57,945 nucleotides of DNA from Lachnospiraceae bacterium UBA3772 (lineage in GTDB: Bacteria; Bacillota; Clostridia; Lachnospirales; Lachnospiraceae), in NCBI GenBank assembly GCA_002371025.1, contig DFFQ01000188.1, positions 1 to 57,945 of the forward strand, given 5' to 3'. Both the position numbers and the translations under genes were made by a program. This document shows, piece by piece, positions 1 to 8,432 of the stretch; the stretch's first letter is position 1; each line of letters starts with the position of its first letter. Below the pieces are notes generated by a model. That model saw nothing but the letters and a program-made list of their open reading frames with translations, was not told the origin of the DNA and made no database searches.

Positions 1-188
1 GGAATAAATCCTTTATGTCTAACAGCACCTAGCAATGTTCCACCTATAGCAAAATATGTAAGATCATATTTTTCACAAACTTCTATTATCTTTTTCAAAA
101 GTTCTAATTCAATTGCCCAAATTTCTTTTCTTTTTGAAGTCACCTTAAATCCGCATATGATTTCATCTTCAAACTTGCCACTACCCAT
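1..188 (-). CDS. LicD-family phosphotransferase, N-terminal fragment (partial)
   Basis: The first 62 residues of a protein that continues beyond the left edge of the window. Residues 27-62 contain the LicD hallmark: a helix of the form LELLKKIIEVCEKY followed by FAIGGTLLGAVRHKGFI, which is the nucleotidyltransferase-fold G-G-T-x-L-G-x-x-R-H-x-G motif. LicD proteins are known to transfer phosphocholine or other phosphodiester-linked groups from CDP-activated donors onto surface glycans. The ATG at 188 overlaps the end of the flippase gene by 8 bases, so the two are probably translationally coupled and this is a gene of the same polysaccharide operon. The transferred group cannot be told from this fragment. 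The TagD-like and RfbF cytidylyltransferases upstream would be natural CDP-donor makers (inference). Confidence 0.85.
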   Translation of the reverse strand, partial: MGSGKFEDEIICGFKVTSKRKEIWAIELELLKKIIEVCEKYDLTYFAIGGTLLGAVRHKGFI

Positions 189-1635
189 ATTTTTTTCTCC
201 TGCATTTTTTTGATTTTATATACAATAAAAAAGAGTCCATTGTATCATCTCTCAGTATGATAAGACTCACAATATAAATCCCTACACCTATAGAAAATAA
301 AATGATCAGAGTCATAAAACTGTTATATAATCTCACATTTATTGCACATGTTAATACAATCATTAAAGCCGCTGCCAAGAGTTTTTTCCACGAATTTTGG
401 ACAATCCAGCCAAAACATATTAATCCTCTTGAATTTCTCACATATAAAAATGTTATAATCGATTCAGCAATTAACGTAGATATAATTGCTCCAATACCAG
501 ATAACAAATTAATGAGCACAATATTAAGTATAACATTGGTTACAGCTCCAGCCATAATATATTTAGCACTTTCTTTTCTTAATCCTGCCGGTGTATAAAA
601 CATTGCACCAAGACAATTGCTGATACCTACAATAATAATCAACGGAGACATGTATCTGATAAATAGTGCTGCTCTATCAAACCCCTGCCCCATATACCAC
701 ACAACCAGTTTATCAGCAACCGACGCTAGAAATGCACCTGCCCCAAAACCAATTAGCATGATTATTTTCAGAAATCCCCTTATCTTATCCTTAACTTCTT
801 GTTTTCTGTCTACGGCATATAAATATGATATCCTTGATCCTAAAACACTATTTATTGAAGTAAATGATATTACCTTTAAGGCATTTATTATATTATTGGC
901 CTCTTCATAATAACCATTCTCTAAACTACTACCAGTAATAACACCAATCAGAGTTTTATCCAGCACTGTATACAAAGATGTTACAATAGTCGGAATAAAA
1001 TAAATAATTGTCTCCTTAAAATGCTTATTAATCTCAAGTTCCCTTAATTTAACCCTTTTAATATATTTCTTTGCCGGAATCCACATCATGATTGTTCCTA
1101 AAAGGGCGGATAAACTCATGATAAGACAATATTTTTCCAAATCATTCGGCGATTTTACAAATATAAAAACCGATATCATTCCTAGCAGTTTAAAAAACGC
1201 ATTTGGTAAGACCATAGTCTTATATTCTTCAATACCAATGTAAAACCATGATATATCAAGCATTACATTAACTAGGTTGAGTAATAATATCAGATAAACA
1301 TTATTCTTATTTCCTACTAGAATAAAAACTAACCACAAAAAAATACATATACTCGTGGTAATAACCGTTAATAATTCAATCTCCCAAAATAATTTCGTTC
1401 TTTTTTCTATATCATTTCTTGTCCTTGATATTTCCCTGGCACCATAAGCCGACGTTCCCAACGCCGAAAACATCATAAAATATGTTACGATTGAAACAGA
1501 AAAACTGTATCTTCCAATAGCATCAGCCCCCAAAATCCTTGTAATATATGGAGTGGTTATTAACGGAACCATTATAACAATGGCCTGATATACCATGTTG
1601 ATAATAATATTCAGTTTCAAATTATCTTGTTTCAT
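181..1635 (-). CDS. Wzx-type polysaccharide flippase (MATE/MVF superfamily)
   Basis: A 484-residue polytopic membrane protein, the usual length for Wzx/RfbX oligosaccharide translocases. It starts with the characteristic NIIINMVYQAIVIMVPLITTPYITRILG segment (residues 9-36) and has about 12-14 hydrophobic segments to the C terminus, ending in a basic cytoplasmic tail. Wzx proteins flip undecaprenyl-diphosphate-linked repeat units across the membrane. It lies 67 bp downstream of a glycosyltransferase and overlaps the LicD gene, as expected for a Wzx-type surface polysaccharide or teichoic-acid-like glycan locus. The start is preceded by an AAGGG ribosome-binding site. Its specific substrate is not readable from sequence. 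Confidence 0.9.
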   Translation of the reverse strand: MKQDNLKLNIIINMVYQAIVIMVPLITTPYITRILGADAIGRYSFSVSIVTYFMMFSALGTSAYGAREISRTRNDIEKRTKLFWEIELLTVITTSICIFLWLVFILVGNKNNVYLILLLNLVNVMLDISWFYIGIEEYKTMVLPNAFFKLLGMISVFIFVKSPNDLEKYCLIMSLSALLGTIMMWIPAKKYIKRVKLRELEINKHFKETIIYFIPTIVTSLYTVLDKTLIGVITGSSLENGYYEEANNIINALKVISFTSINSVLGSRISYLYAVDRKQEVKDKIRGFLKIIMLIGFGAGAFLASVADKLVVWYMGQGFDRAALFIRYMSPLIIIVGISNCLGAMFYTPAGLRKESAKYIMAGAVTNVILNIVLINLLSGIGAIISTLIAESIITFLYVRNSRGLICFGWIVQNSWKKLLAAALMIVLTCAINVRLYNSFMTLIILFSIGVGIYIVSLIILRDDTMDSFLLYIKSKKCRRKKYG

Positions 1636-1702
1636 ATATCAACCCTTCGAAAAATATTATTTTTTTCTCAAAGTATATTCAGTCTCCACATAAACTTTAC
1701 TT

Positions 1703-2623
1703 TCAGCCTTTCCATCCAGGTTTATACACTGAATGCAGTCCTTTTTTTTCATTAAGTCCATCCTTTATAGCTATTATAGTTACCTTTATCTTTTTCAAAT
1801 TAAATGATATACAGACCATAGCAAAACGTCTTAATATTCTCATCCACATTGAATATTTATCAAAATGCCATTTATACATCATCACAACATTTCTAGAAGC
1901 ATAGTAATCACGCCATGATACCTCATTCTTTACCATATAATTATCATTATGATGGATTATTACACCCGGAACACAGTATATATTTCCAAGTTTCCTCATC
2001 CTGCATGCATGTTCATAATCATCCTGATAAATAAAGAAATCTCTAATTGGAAGACCCGCTTTAAGAAGAGCTTCTCTTCTTAGGAATGTTCCTGCAAAAG
2101 AATAAAGATCCATCTTAAAATATTCTTTTTCAAACTCTTTTTCATTCACAGGAATTTCTTGTTTTCCAACAATCGTCGTCTTTATTCTTGCCTGATGAAG
2201 GGTTGCTGCATGCTTATTATCATCTACACACATTCCACAGAAAGCAGAACATTTTTTCATCATCTCATGATTTTTCATATAGAAATCATTCGCTATCTTA
2301 AATGCATCCCCCTCCGGAAAAGCGTCATCATCTGCTACCCATATCCAGGCTGCGTCAGTTCTCTCCTGCGCCTCTTTAAGACCCGCATAAAATCCACCGC
2401 TGCCACCTTCATTCTCAGCCAAGCTTATGACTTTTTTATCTATCACAGATTCTTCCTTAAGCCATTCATTAAGGAATTCATCTGTTCCGTCAGTACTGCA
2501 GTTATCTACTACGATTATATATTTAGGTTTAAAACTTTGATTCTCATAACAAGGAAGAGCCTTCTTTAACTCTCCTAATCTATTGAATGTAACAAGAACC
2601 ACACCAATACTAATCCTATTCAT
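1703..2623 (-). CDS. glycosyltransferase family 2 (GlfT2/rhamnosyltransferase-like)
   Basis: A 306-residue GT-A fold glycosyltransferase. The N terminus VVLVTFNRLGELKKAL (residues 8-23), the VVDNCSTDGT nucleotide-binding segment (38-47), and the WVADDDAFP triple-aspartate motif near residue 95 place it in the GT2 subgroup that includes galactofuranosyl and rhamnosyl transferases. A second acidic motif, YQDDYEHACRMRK, lies near residue 200 where the catalytic base is expected. There are no clear membrane segments, so it probably acts at the cytoplasmic face on a lipid-linked acceptor. It follows the second GT2 gene by 9 bp, with an AGAGGGG ribosome-binding site in the gap. Donor and acceptor sugars are unknown. 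Confidence 0.85.
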   Translation of the reverse strand: MNRISIGVVLVTFNRLGELKKALPCYENQSFKPKYIIVVDNCSTDGTDEFLNEWLKEESVIDKKVISLAENEGGSGGFYAGLKEAQERTDAAWIWVADDDAFPEGDAFKIANDFYMKNHEMMKKCSAFCGMCVDDNKHAATLHQARIKTTIVGKQEIPVNEKEFEKEYFKMDLYSFAGTFLRREALLKAGLPIRDFFIYQDDYEHACRMRKLGNIYCVPGVIIHHNDNYMVKNEVSWRDYYASRNVVMMYKWHFDKYSMWMRILRRFAMVCISFNLKKIKVTIIAIKDGLNEKKGLHSVYKPGWKG

Positions 2624-2632
2624 ATACCCCTC

Positions 2633-3580
2633 TTAAAAATTCAAACGTTCTTCTTCAACAACCAGTGGTCTATCCATTATCCTCTTATTGATACTGATGA
2701 TATATTCTCCTATAAAACCTATAAAGAATAACTGCAAAGCCCCAAGGAAAAACATCCCTATAAGGATTGGTGCTGTACCTGCCTGGAATGAATCCCACAT
2801 ACAAAGTTTCATAACAAGATAAACAACACCAAGCACCGCACTTACCATAGATACAAAGAATCCAAGTAATGTACATAATCTAAGCCCGATCTTGGTATAA
2901 GATGTTATACTAAGCATTGCAGCATCATAAAGTGTCCAGAAATTATTATGCGTCTTTCCTGCACGGCGAAGTGGCTGCTCATAAGGAATTTCCTTACGTT
3001 TAAACCCTAATTCAGCAACAATTCCTCGAAGGAAAGGTGTTGGATCATTAAGATTTCTAAGGACTTCGATAAATTCCCTGTCGTAAAGGCCTGATCCCGT
3101 AAAATGCTCAATCTGTTCCACATCTGACATCTTCTTTATCATCTTGTAGTACATAGTTCTAAAGAAATACATCAGCTTATTCTCTTTACTATTGGTCTTG
3201 ATTCCAATACAGATCTTATAGCCCTCTTCCCAGTATTTAAGATACTGCGGAATAAGTTCTATAGGATCCTGAAAATCACATACCATCTCTATTACACAAT
3301 CTCCGGTAACCTGAAGCATTCCATAATATGGTGAATTGAACTGTCCAAAATTCTTGGCATTAAATATTGCCTTAACATTCTTATTTCTCTTACAAATTTC
3401 TCTAAGAAGTGGTCTTGTATTATCTTTTGAATCATTATCAATAAATACAAGTTCATATTCATACTGTTTTAATTCTTTTTCAAAAAGTGAAACAATAGCT
3501 TCACTCATAGGCCCTACATTCTCCTGTTCGTTATAACAAGGAATTAGGACACTTACTTTTTTTCTTTTGCTCTCTCCCAT
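2633..3580 (-). CDS. polyprenyl-phosphate glycosyltransferase, GT2 with two C-terminal membrane helices (DPM1/GtrB-like)
   Basis: A 315-residue protein with the pattern of bacterial DPM1-like/GtrB enzymes: an N-terminal GT2 domain (VSVLIPCYNEQENV at residues 9-22, then DNDSKDNT near 48 and EMVCDFQDP near 99) followed by two transmembrane helices at about 232-258 and 270-293 and a short C-terminal tail. Such enzymes transfer a sugar from a nucleotide donor to undecaprenyl phosphate, giving a lipid-phosphate sugar for glycan side-branch addition on the outer face. It sits in the polysaccharide operon between the lyase gene and the second GT2 gene. Which sugar it loads is not known; the CDP-glucose made by the upstream RfbF is one possibility (inference). 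Confidence 0.85.
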   Translation of the reverse strand: MGESKRKKVSVLIPCYNEQENVGPMSEAIVSLFEKELKQYEYELVFIDNDSKDNTRPLLREICKRNKNVKAIFNAKNFGQFNSPYYGMLQVTGDCVIEMVCDFQDPIELIPQYLKYWEEGYKICIGIKTNSKENKLMYFFRTMYYKMIKKMSDVEQIEHFTGSGLYDREFIEVLRNLNDPTPFLRGIVAELGFKRKEIPYEQPLRRAGKTHNNFWTLYDAAMLSITSYTKIGLRLCTLLGFFVSMVSAVLGVVYLVMKLCMWDSFQAGTAPILIGMFFLGALQLFFIGFIGEYIISINKRIMDRPLVVEEERLNF

Positions 3581-3636
3581 AAAACCACCATGTAATGTTT
3601 TATTCTTTAATTCATTGTTTTTTCTTATTTATTATT

Positions 3637-4428
3637 CTATTCGCCTTTAACAGACTCAACCTGCTTGGTAAGCCTTTCTATTCTTGCCGCATCTTCTGTT
3701 GCCATTGCTGTATAATAAGCAGATTTAAATTTAAGATAATCCAGTTCAAATGAAAGTGCTGAAGCTATGGCCTTCTTAAGAAATACCGGATCATCCTGTT
3801 TTGATATGACTACTTTTCTGGTTTCAAATCGATCAATATACTGATTCATATTGATAATAAAAGGAATTGACTCTATACCGATATTACCGCCGAAATTTGT
3901 GATAAGACCTTTACTTTTAGCTTTCTCACAAAACTCTCTTGTAGCAAGAAAAACCGGCTCTGTTTCAATGTCTTTCTTTGCAATATCCATAGAAGCTGAA
4001 AGATCGCTTCTTCCTACTGTAACTCCGGTAAGGAACCCTTCTCCCTCATCTAAGATCTCATCAAAATTCTTAAGACAAGTTTTAGTTTCAGCATTGATGA
4101 TACGCTCTATTTTGATATTATCCTGTTCTATATCTCCGTAGACTTTTTTTACTGCTCCTTTAAATTTCCTCATAGCAAACGGAGTCTCTATCATCGGAGC
4201 CATAACCCCTGTAGCATCAAGCAACTTACACTGATCAAGATCATGAACTGCTTCACATCCGCCTATCTTTATTATTAATCCAAGCCCGACTTCTTCTACA
4301 AAGTCACGGAGCATGATGAGTTCATCTTTTCTTGAACCCTCTGCTTCGAATTCTGCCTTTATAGATACAACCCCATATTCAGATTTTAAAACTTTTAAGT
4401 CTTCAACGATTTTATGTTTTAAACTCAT
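3637..4428 (-). CDS. HpcH/HpaI aldolase - citrate lyase (CitE)-like protein of a glycan locus
   Basis: A 263-residue TIM-barrel protein of the PEP/pyruvate superfamily. Visible markers are LIIKIGGCEA (around 54-63), APMIETPFA (around 77-85) and TVGRSDLSAS (around 138-147). The glutamate of MIET and the aspartate of GRSDLS match the two metal ligands of HpcH/HpaI and CitE proteins. The first strand carries AEFEAEG instead of the catalytic histidine region typical of HpaI, so a standard 4-hydroxy-2-oxoacid aldolase activity is doubtful. I chose ATG 4428 because an AGAGGG site lies just upstream; an ATG at 4443 has none. It follows the ThDP enzyme by 58 bp, which suggests consecutive steps with it. 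The reaction is unknown. Confidence 0.72.
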   Translation of the reverse strand: MSLKHKIVEDLKVLKSEYGVVSIKAEFEAEGSRKDELIMLRDFVEEVGLGLIIKIGGCEAVHDLDQCKLLDATGVMAPMIETPFAMRKFKGAVKKVYGDIEQDNIKIERIINAETKTCLKNFDEILDEGEGFLTGVTVGRSDLSASMDIAKKDIETEPVFLATREFCEKAKSKGLITNFGGNIGIESIPFIINMNQYIDRFETRKVVISKQDDPVFLKKAIASALSFELDYLKFKSAYYTAMATEDAARIERLTKQVESVKGE

Positions 4429-4486
4429 TAAATGCCCTCTCATATTATTAATAACGCCATACGCTGTTATAGTTTATCTATTGTTT

Positions 4487-6370
4487 TTAATTCTTATCTT
4501 CATACATTGGGACTATCATTATCTTTTCAAGTTCCTCCCTTGGAAGAAACGGAGCCAGATCCTCTAATGGAGGACTCACTAGGGTTCCATCAGGAAGTCT
4601 CTTGGTTGAACTCTTTGGTTCCCATCTTTGATCTGTATCTGTAAATATCTCTACAAAGAGTGGTCCCTCGAGCTTATTTACTTCATCTACAACCTGCATC
4701 ATCTCTTTATTAGAATGAGCACTGAAGTATTTATAACCAAATGCTTCTGCCAATCTTTTAAATTCAGGGAAGGATAAATCTCCTGATTCTTCTCCTATTC
4801 CCACTTTCGAATGCTCACTAAAAAGATTTGACTGAGTAATCCTTATGGAATGATATCCTGAATTATTTATAAGAAAAATCTTTATAGGCAGCTTATTCGT
4901 AATAATAGTCTGTAATTCCTGAAGGTTCATCATGATAGATCCATCCCCTTCAAGACATATAGTCTCTTTATTTCCAGCTCCAAGGCAGGTACCTATAGCT
5001 GCCGGAAGTCCATAACCCATGCTGGCTATAGCACTGTTATTATCAAATCTGCTTCCTTTTTTTATTTCATAAGCCTGATTTCCTACTACACAGCAGGCAC
5101 CATTTGAAACAGCTGTATATGAATTTTCAGGAAGACTATGGCTCAGATATTTAATAAATGCATAAACATTGGCTGTCGTGCCATTCTCTTTCCACTGAGA
5201 AGGTCTTACCACGGGATAATTCCTCTTCCATCCCTGACAGATAGCATCCCATTCTGCATGAAGATTTAATGGTTCTGTAAGTCTTTCATCCAATTTCATA
5301 AGAAAATCTTTTGCATCCGCCCAAACTGCCTTGTCCACATGAATAGTATGTTTTTTCATCTCGGCTTTATCAACATCCACCATTACAACCTTGGCATATC
5401 TTGCCCAGGTTTTCCAGTTATAACCAACCTGTCTTATGGATATTCTGGTTCCAACTGCTATGATAAGATCTGCATTTTGTATAGCCCAGTTGCCGGGTCT
5501 ATCTCCCATATTTCCTGCACGCCCCACATAGAGCTCGTTATCATCTTCAATAAGGTCAATTGCATTCCAGTATGTAACTACAGGTATGTTAAGCTTATCT
5601 ATTACTTTTCTAAAGCAATCATATCCACCAGATAGTCTTATACCATAACCTGCGTGAAGCACAGGCCTTTTCGCATTCTTTATAAGATCTATGATCTCAT
5701 CAATTGTTGAATCATCAACTTCTGGAGGAAGTTTCACATCATCATCTTTACGGGCCTCATAATTTTCTCCGTTTATTTCAATTACATCTGCTTCCTTTTC
5801 ATAGCCTATAAGATTTTCTGTTTCTATTAACATTCCCTGATAATTAACAGGAATATCTATCCAAACAGGTCCTGGTCTTCCTGTTGTTGCAAGATGATAT
5901 GCTCTCTCAAGATGATATCTTATAGTTAATGGGTCTTCTATCATGACCGCATACTTAGTCATTGACTCAGCTGCTTTTGTTATGTCAAACTCTTGATCTC
6001 CAACTGCTCTTAATTCTTCTCCATCAGTAAACTGTGAGGTATATCTGGCTGTAGTATCATATCTTACCTGTCCGCTTATTATCATCATCGGAATAGAATC
6101 CAACCAGCCACAAGCAACACCTGTCAGGGCGTTAGTTCCTCCAGGTCCTGTTGTTACACAAACCGCCGCAATCTTATTATCAATTCTCGCATAAGCTTCT
6201 GCTGCCATGGCACAAGCCTGTTCGTGATGATTATAGGTTACATGCAATCCCTTATGATGTCCGAAAGCATCATTTAAATGCATAGCCCCACCACCAACTA
6301 CACTGAATATATCTTTAATTCCATGGGCAACTAAAAAATCTGCCACATAGTCTGCAAGTCTAATCTTCAT
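4487..6370 (-). CDS. thiamine-diphosphate-dependent enzyme, acetolactate-synthase superfamily
   Basis: A 627-residue protein with the three-domain layout of the acetolactate synthase/pyruvate decarboxylase superfamily. The catalytic glutamate is in HHEQ (Glu50), the pyrimidine-domain GPGGTNALTG is at 75-84, a central Rossmann-like domain spans about 220-365, and the ThDP-Mg motif runs from GDGS (475-478) to INNSGYH (501-507). The last 60 residues form an extension (QRWEPKSSTKRLPDG and onward) not needed for the fold. No ilvN or ilvC gene is nearby, so branched-chain amino acid synthesis is unlikely. Its place between rfbF and the lyase gene suggests a C-C bond forming or cleaving step on a sugar or small oxoacid, as YerE does for yersiniose (known homology class). 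The substrate is not identifiable. Confidence 0.82.
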   Translation of the reverse strand: MKIRLADYVADFLVAHGIKDIFSVVGGGAMHLNDAFGHHKGLHVTYNHHEQACAMAAEAYARIDNKIAAVCVTTGPGGTNALTGVACGWLDSIPMMIISGQVRYDTTARYTSQFTDGEELRAVGDQEFDITKAAESMTKYAVMIEDPLTIRYHLERAYHLATTGRPGPVWIDIPVNYQGMLIETENLIGYEKEADVIEINGENYEARKDDDVKLPPEVDDSTIDEIIDLIKNAKRPVLHAGYGIRLSGGYDCFRKVIDKLNIPVVTYWNAIDLIEDDNELYVGRAGNMGDRPGNWAIQNADLIIAVGTRISIRQVGYNWKTWARYAKVVMVDVDKAEMKKHTIHVDKAVWADAKDFLMKLDERLTEPLNLHAEWDAICQGWKRNYPVVRPSQWKENGTTANVYAFIKYLSHSLPENSYTAVSNGACCVVGNQAYEIKKGSRFDNNSAIASMGYGLPAAIGTCLGAGNKETICLEGDGSIMMNLQELQTIITNKLPIKIFLINNSGYHSIRITQSNLFSEHSKVGIGEESGDLSFPEFKRLAEAFGYKYFSAHSNKEMMQVVDEVNKLEGPLFVEIFTDTDQRWEPKSSTKRLPDGTLVSPPLEDLAPFLPREELEKIMIVPMYEDKN

Positions 6371-6427
6371 AATTCTTTATCACTCTACTTATTGTTTTTA
6401 TATTTTTGCCAAACTACTTATGATGTT

Positions 6428-7207
6428 TTAGTAGCCCCATTTGATCCATGGTGCTTTCTTTTCTTCTATAAGTTTATCAAGCAAGTCTTTCTCTCTCTTT
6501 GTATCCATGCACTGCCAGTATCCATCATACTGATAGCCCATAAGCTGCCCATCATTTGCAAGGCTTACCATAGGTTTCTTCTCAAATACTGTCGTATCAT
6601 CTTCAAGATATTTGAAAACTTCTGGCTCCATGACCATATAGCCACCGTTGATACGGTCATTATCCATCTCATTCTTTTCACGGAAATTGTGTATTACCCC
6701 ATCATCGCTCATATCAAGGACTCCGAATCTCTGTGTAAGGGCAATAGCTGTGATAGTCGCGATCTTTCCATGACTTCTATGAAACTCCAAGAGTTTATTC
6801 ATGTCCATATCACATACTCCATCACCATAGGTAAGCATAAATGTTTCGTCTCCAATGTACTTCTGGACACGCTTAATACGGCCTCCTGTCATGGTATCGA
6901 GACCTGTATCTACAATAGTTACCTTCCAAGGCTCTGCCACATTATTATGTACTGTCATCTTATTATGATCAGTAAAATCAAAGGTAACATCAGAATTATA
7001 GAGATAATAATTTGCAAAATAATCTTTTATCTTATCCTGCTTATATCCGGCACAAATGATGAACTCATTGAAACCGTAGTGTGAATACTCTTTCATGATA
7101 TGCCAAAGAATAGGTTTTCCACCTATTTCGATCATTGGCTTGGGTTTTAAGTGGCTTTCCTCACTGATTCGAGTGCCGTAGCCCCCGGCTAAAATTACAA
7201 CTTTCAT
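6428..7207 (-). CDS. rfbF: glucose-1-phosphate cytidylyltransferase
   Basis: A 259-residue sugar nucleotidyltransferase, the usual RfbF/DdhA length. It begins MKVVILAGGYGTRISEES (the GxGTR nucleotide-binding signature with KPKPMIEIGGKPILWHIM), has TYGDGVCDMD (metal-binding Asp) near residue 130, and ends with GYWQCMDTKREK, all typical of RfbF. The enzyme makes CDP-glucose from CTP and glucose-1-phosphate. No CDP-glucose 4,6-dehydratase is present in the window, so the usual 3,6-dideoxyhexose or yersiniose branch is incomplete here; it may lie beyond the left edge or elsewhere. An AAGGAG site precedes the ATG. A terminator lies between this gene and the asparagine-synthetase-like gene, so it probably opens its own transcription unit. 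Confidence 0.92.
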   Translation of the reverse strand: MKVVILAGGYGTRISEESHLKPKPMIEIGGKPILWHIMKEYSHYGFNEFIICAGYKQDKIKDYFANYYLYNSDVTFDFTDHNKMTVHNNVAEPWKVTIVDTGLDTMTGGRIKRVQKYIGDETFMLTYGDGVCDMDMNKLLEFHRSHGKIATITAIALTQRFGVLDMSDDGVIHNFREKNEMDNDRINGGYMVMEPEVFKYLEDDTTVFEKKPMVSLANDGQLMGYQYDGYWQCMDTKREKDLLDKLIEEKKAPWIKWGY

Positions 7208-7250
7208 AACACATTCTCCTTAATCCCCATACTAAAACCTAGTTACTCTA

Positions 7251-7281
7251 AGTTTACCACTTTGGAGATATTAAGTAAACT
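7251..7281. promoter_or_regulatory. inverted repeat upstream of rfbF
   Basis: AGTTTAC and GTAAACT form a perfect 7-bp inverted repeat with 17 bases between the arms, 44 bp upstream of the rfbF start and just after the preceding terminator. It could be a regulator site for the rfbF unit, but no convincing -35/-10 pair was found next to it, so this is only a candidate. Confidence 0.3.
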
Positions 7282-7294
7282 TTTAGCACCGCCT

Positions 7295-7344
7295 TAAAAA
7301 TAAAAACAGCCGAGAAATATAAACATCTATATTCTCAGCCGTTT
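7295..7344 (-). terminator. intrinsic terminator between the asparagine-synthetase-like gene and rfbF
   Basis: On the minus strand a 12-bp stem (arms at 7332-7343 and 7305-7316) is followed by two T-runs (TTTTTATTTTT). Two stem positions are G-U pairs on the minus-strand RNA but A-C mismatches on the plus-strand RNA, so the hairpin works in the minus direction only. It ends the tagD-like/asparagine-synthetase-like unit. Confidence 0.8.
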
Positions 7345-7356
7345 AATATCCAAATA

Positions 7357-8403
7357 TTACTTTTCTTCATTCATATTTAAAAAAGCTTCAAGACAGTACA
7401 TCTGCCATTTTTGATTACCTGTATATTTATTCATATCTATATCATTACGGAATTCTGGTCTTTTAGGCCCTTCCCAATTTTTAAAGTACTCATCAACAGG
7501 GCGTGGCATAGGCACTTTATCAGGTACCGGTATATCCGGATATTTCTTATGCATAAGTTCCCTTATAAGATATTTAGGCTCACCATTACGTACACGGTTA
7601 AGATCCAGCTGATCAGCCATTTTTAACCTTGCATATGGATCATAATAAGGCATATCAGCAACATTAAATGCATTCAGATAAGAACTAGATGACTCGATAG
7701 CAAAGACATCATCCATAAACTTAATAAAATCAATCTTATCTCCATCCATTCTGTAACGCTCAAAAAGATAATTCATACTTACAGGATCCACTAATACTTC
7801 TTCAGGCTTTGTAAAAGTATATCTTTCCACAAACTCATCAAAAGTCCAATCTTTTGCCAGCAAACCATCCATACCACCAAAGACAAGATCACTGCTTTCT
7901 CCTACAAACATCATTTCAATGCCATCAGCTTTTGCTTGTAATGCAGCTTGAAGAATCTGAGGTTCAATGGAATGCACAGGGGCAGCTTTAGCTTTCATCA
8001 ATGTTTCAAGATAAGATGTTACTGTTTCCCATGTAATATCCACATAATGGAGATTTAGTCCATAATATTCAGCATAATACTTTGCTCTTTCAAGTTCTTC
8101 TTTTTTAAATTCACCTCCTAAAAAACGAAAAGTATATGCGTCTGCCCCTTTAAGATACGATGCAACAATTGCAGAGTCCATACCTCCCGAAAGAAGAACG
8201 CCTTTCTTCTTATCCGAAAACTTTTCTATCTGTTTTTTAATCTCAATATCTATTTCGTCAACTGTACGAACGGGGATAATCTGTTCGGCCGGAACCGGAA
8301 CAATGTTCTTATGCTTTCCTCCATATTCATAAAAATCCATATTCTCTTTTTCAATGTAGCGAAAAGCCATATATGAACTCATACAAAAATTTTTGTCTAC
8401 CAT
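7357..8403 (-). CDS. asparagine-synthetase-like amide ligase lacking the glutaminase domain
   Basis: A 348-residue protein that corresponds to the C-terminal (synthetase) half of AsnB. It has the PP-loop ATP-pyrophosphatase signature VLLSGGMDSAIVASYL (around 69-84) and a second conserved segment, GESSDLVFGGMDG (around 164-176). There is no N-terminal Cys-nucleophile glutaminase domain: the protein starts with the short SSYMAFRYI strand. Family knowledge says the domain adenylates a carboxylate and then attacks it with ammonia or an amine. I chose ATG 8403 because GAGAGG is 8 bases upstream; ATG 8409 is only two bases from it. It lies 29 bp after the TagD-like gene, so the two are co-transcribed. 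The natural acid substrate and amine donor are unknown. Confidence 0.78.
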   Translation of the reverse strand: MVDKNFCMSSYMAFRYIEKENMDFYEYGGKHKNIVPVPAEQIIPVRTVDEIDIEIKKQIEKFSDKKKGVLLSGGMDSAIVASYLKGADAYTFRFLGGEFKKEELERAKYYAEYYGLNLHYVDITWETVTSYLETLMKAKAAPVHSIEPQILQAALQAKADGIEMMFVGESSDLVFGGMDGLLAKDWTFDEFVERYTFTKPEEVLVDPVSMNYLFERYRMDGDKIDFIKFMDDVFAIESSSSYLNAFNVADMPYYDPYARLKMADQLDLNRVRNGEPKYLIRELMHKKYPDIPVPDKVPMPRPVDEYFKNWEGPKRPEFRNDIDMNKYTGNQKWQMYCLEAFLNMNEEK

Positions 8404-8432
8404 ATCCATTACCTCTCTAATTTAATATGCTT

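Noticed and set aside
302..910. Plus-strand open frames inside the flippase gene
   Set aside because: They lie fully opposite a well-supported membrane protein gene and have no ribosome-binding sites or recognisable family.
4487..6370. Assignment of the ThDP enzyme as acetolactate synthase IlvB
   Set aside because: No ilvN, ilvC or ilvD nearby, longer C-terminal extension, and the gene sits in a glycan operon.
6392..7084. A 230-codon plus-strand open frame
   Set aside because: It is the antisense shadow of rfbF, whose protein has all family motifs; the antisense product has no domain.
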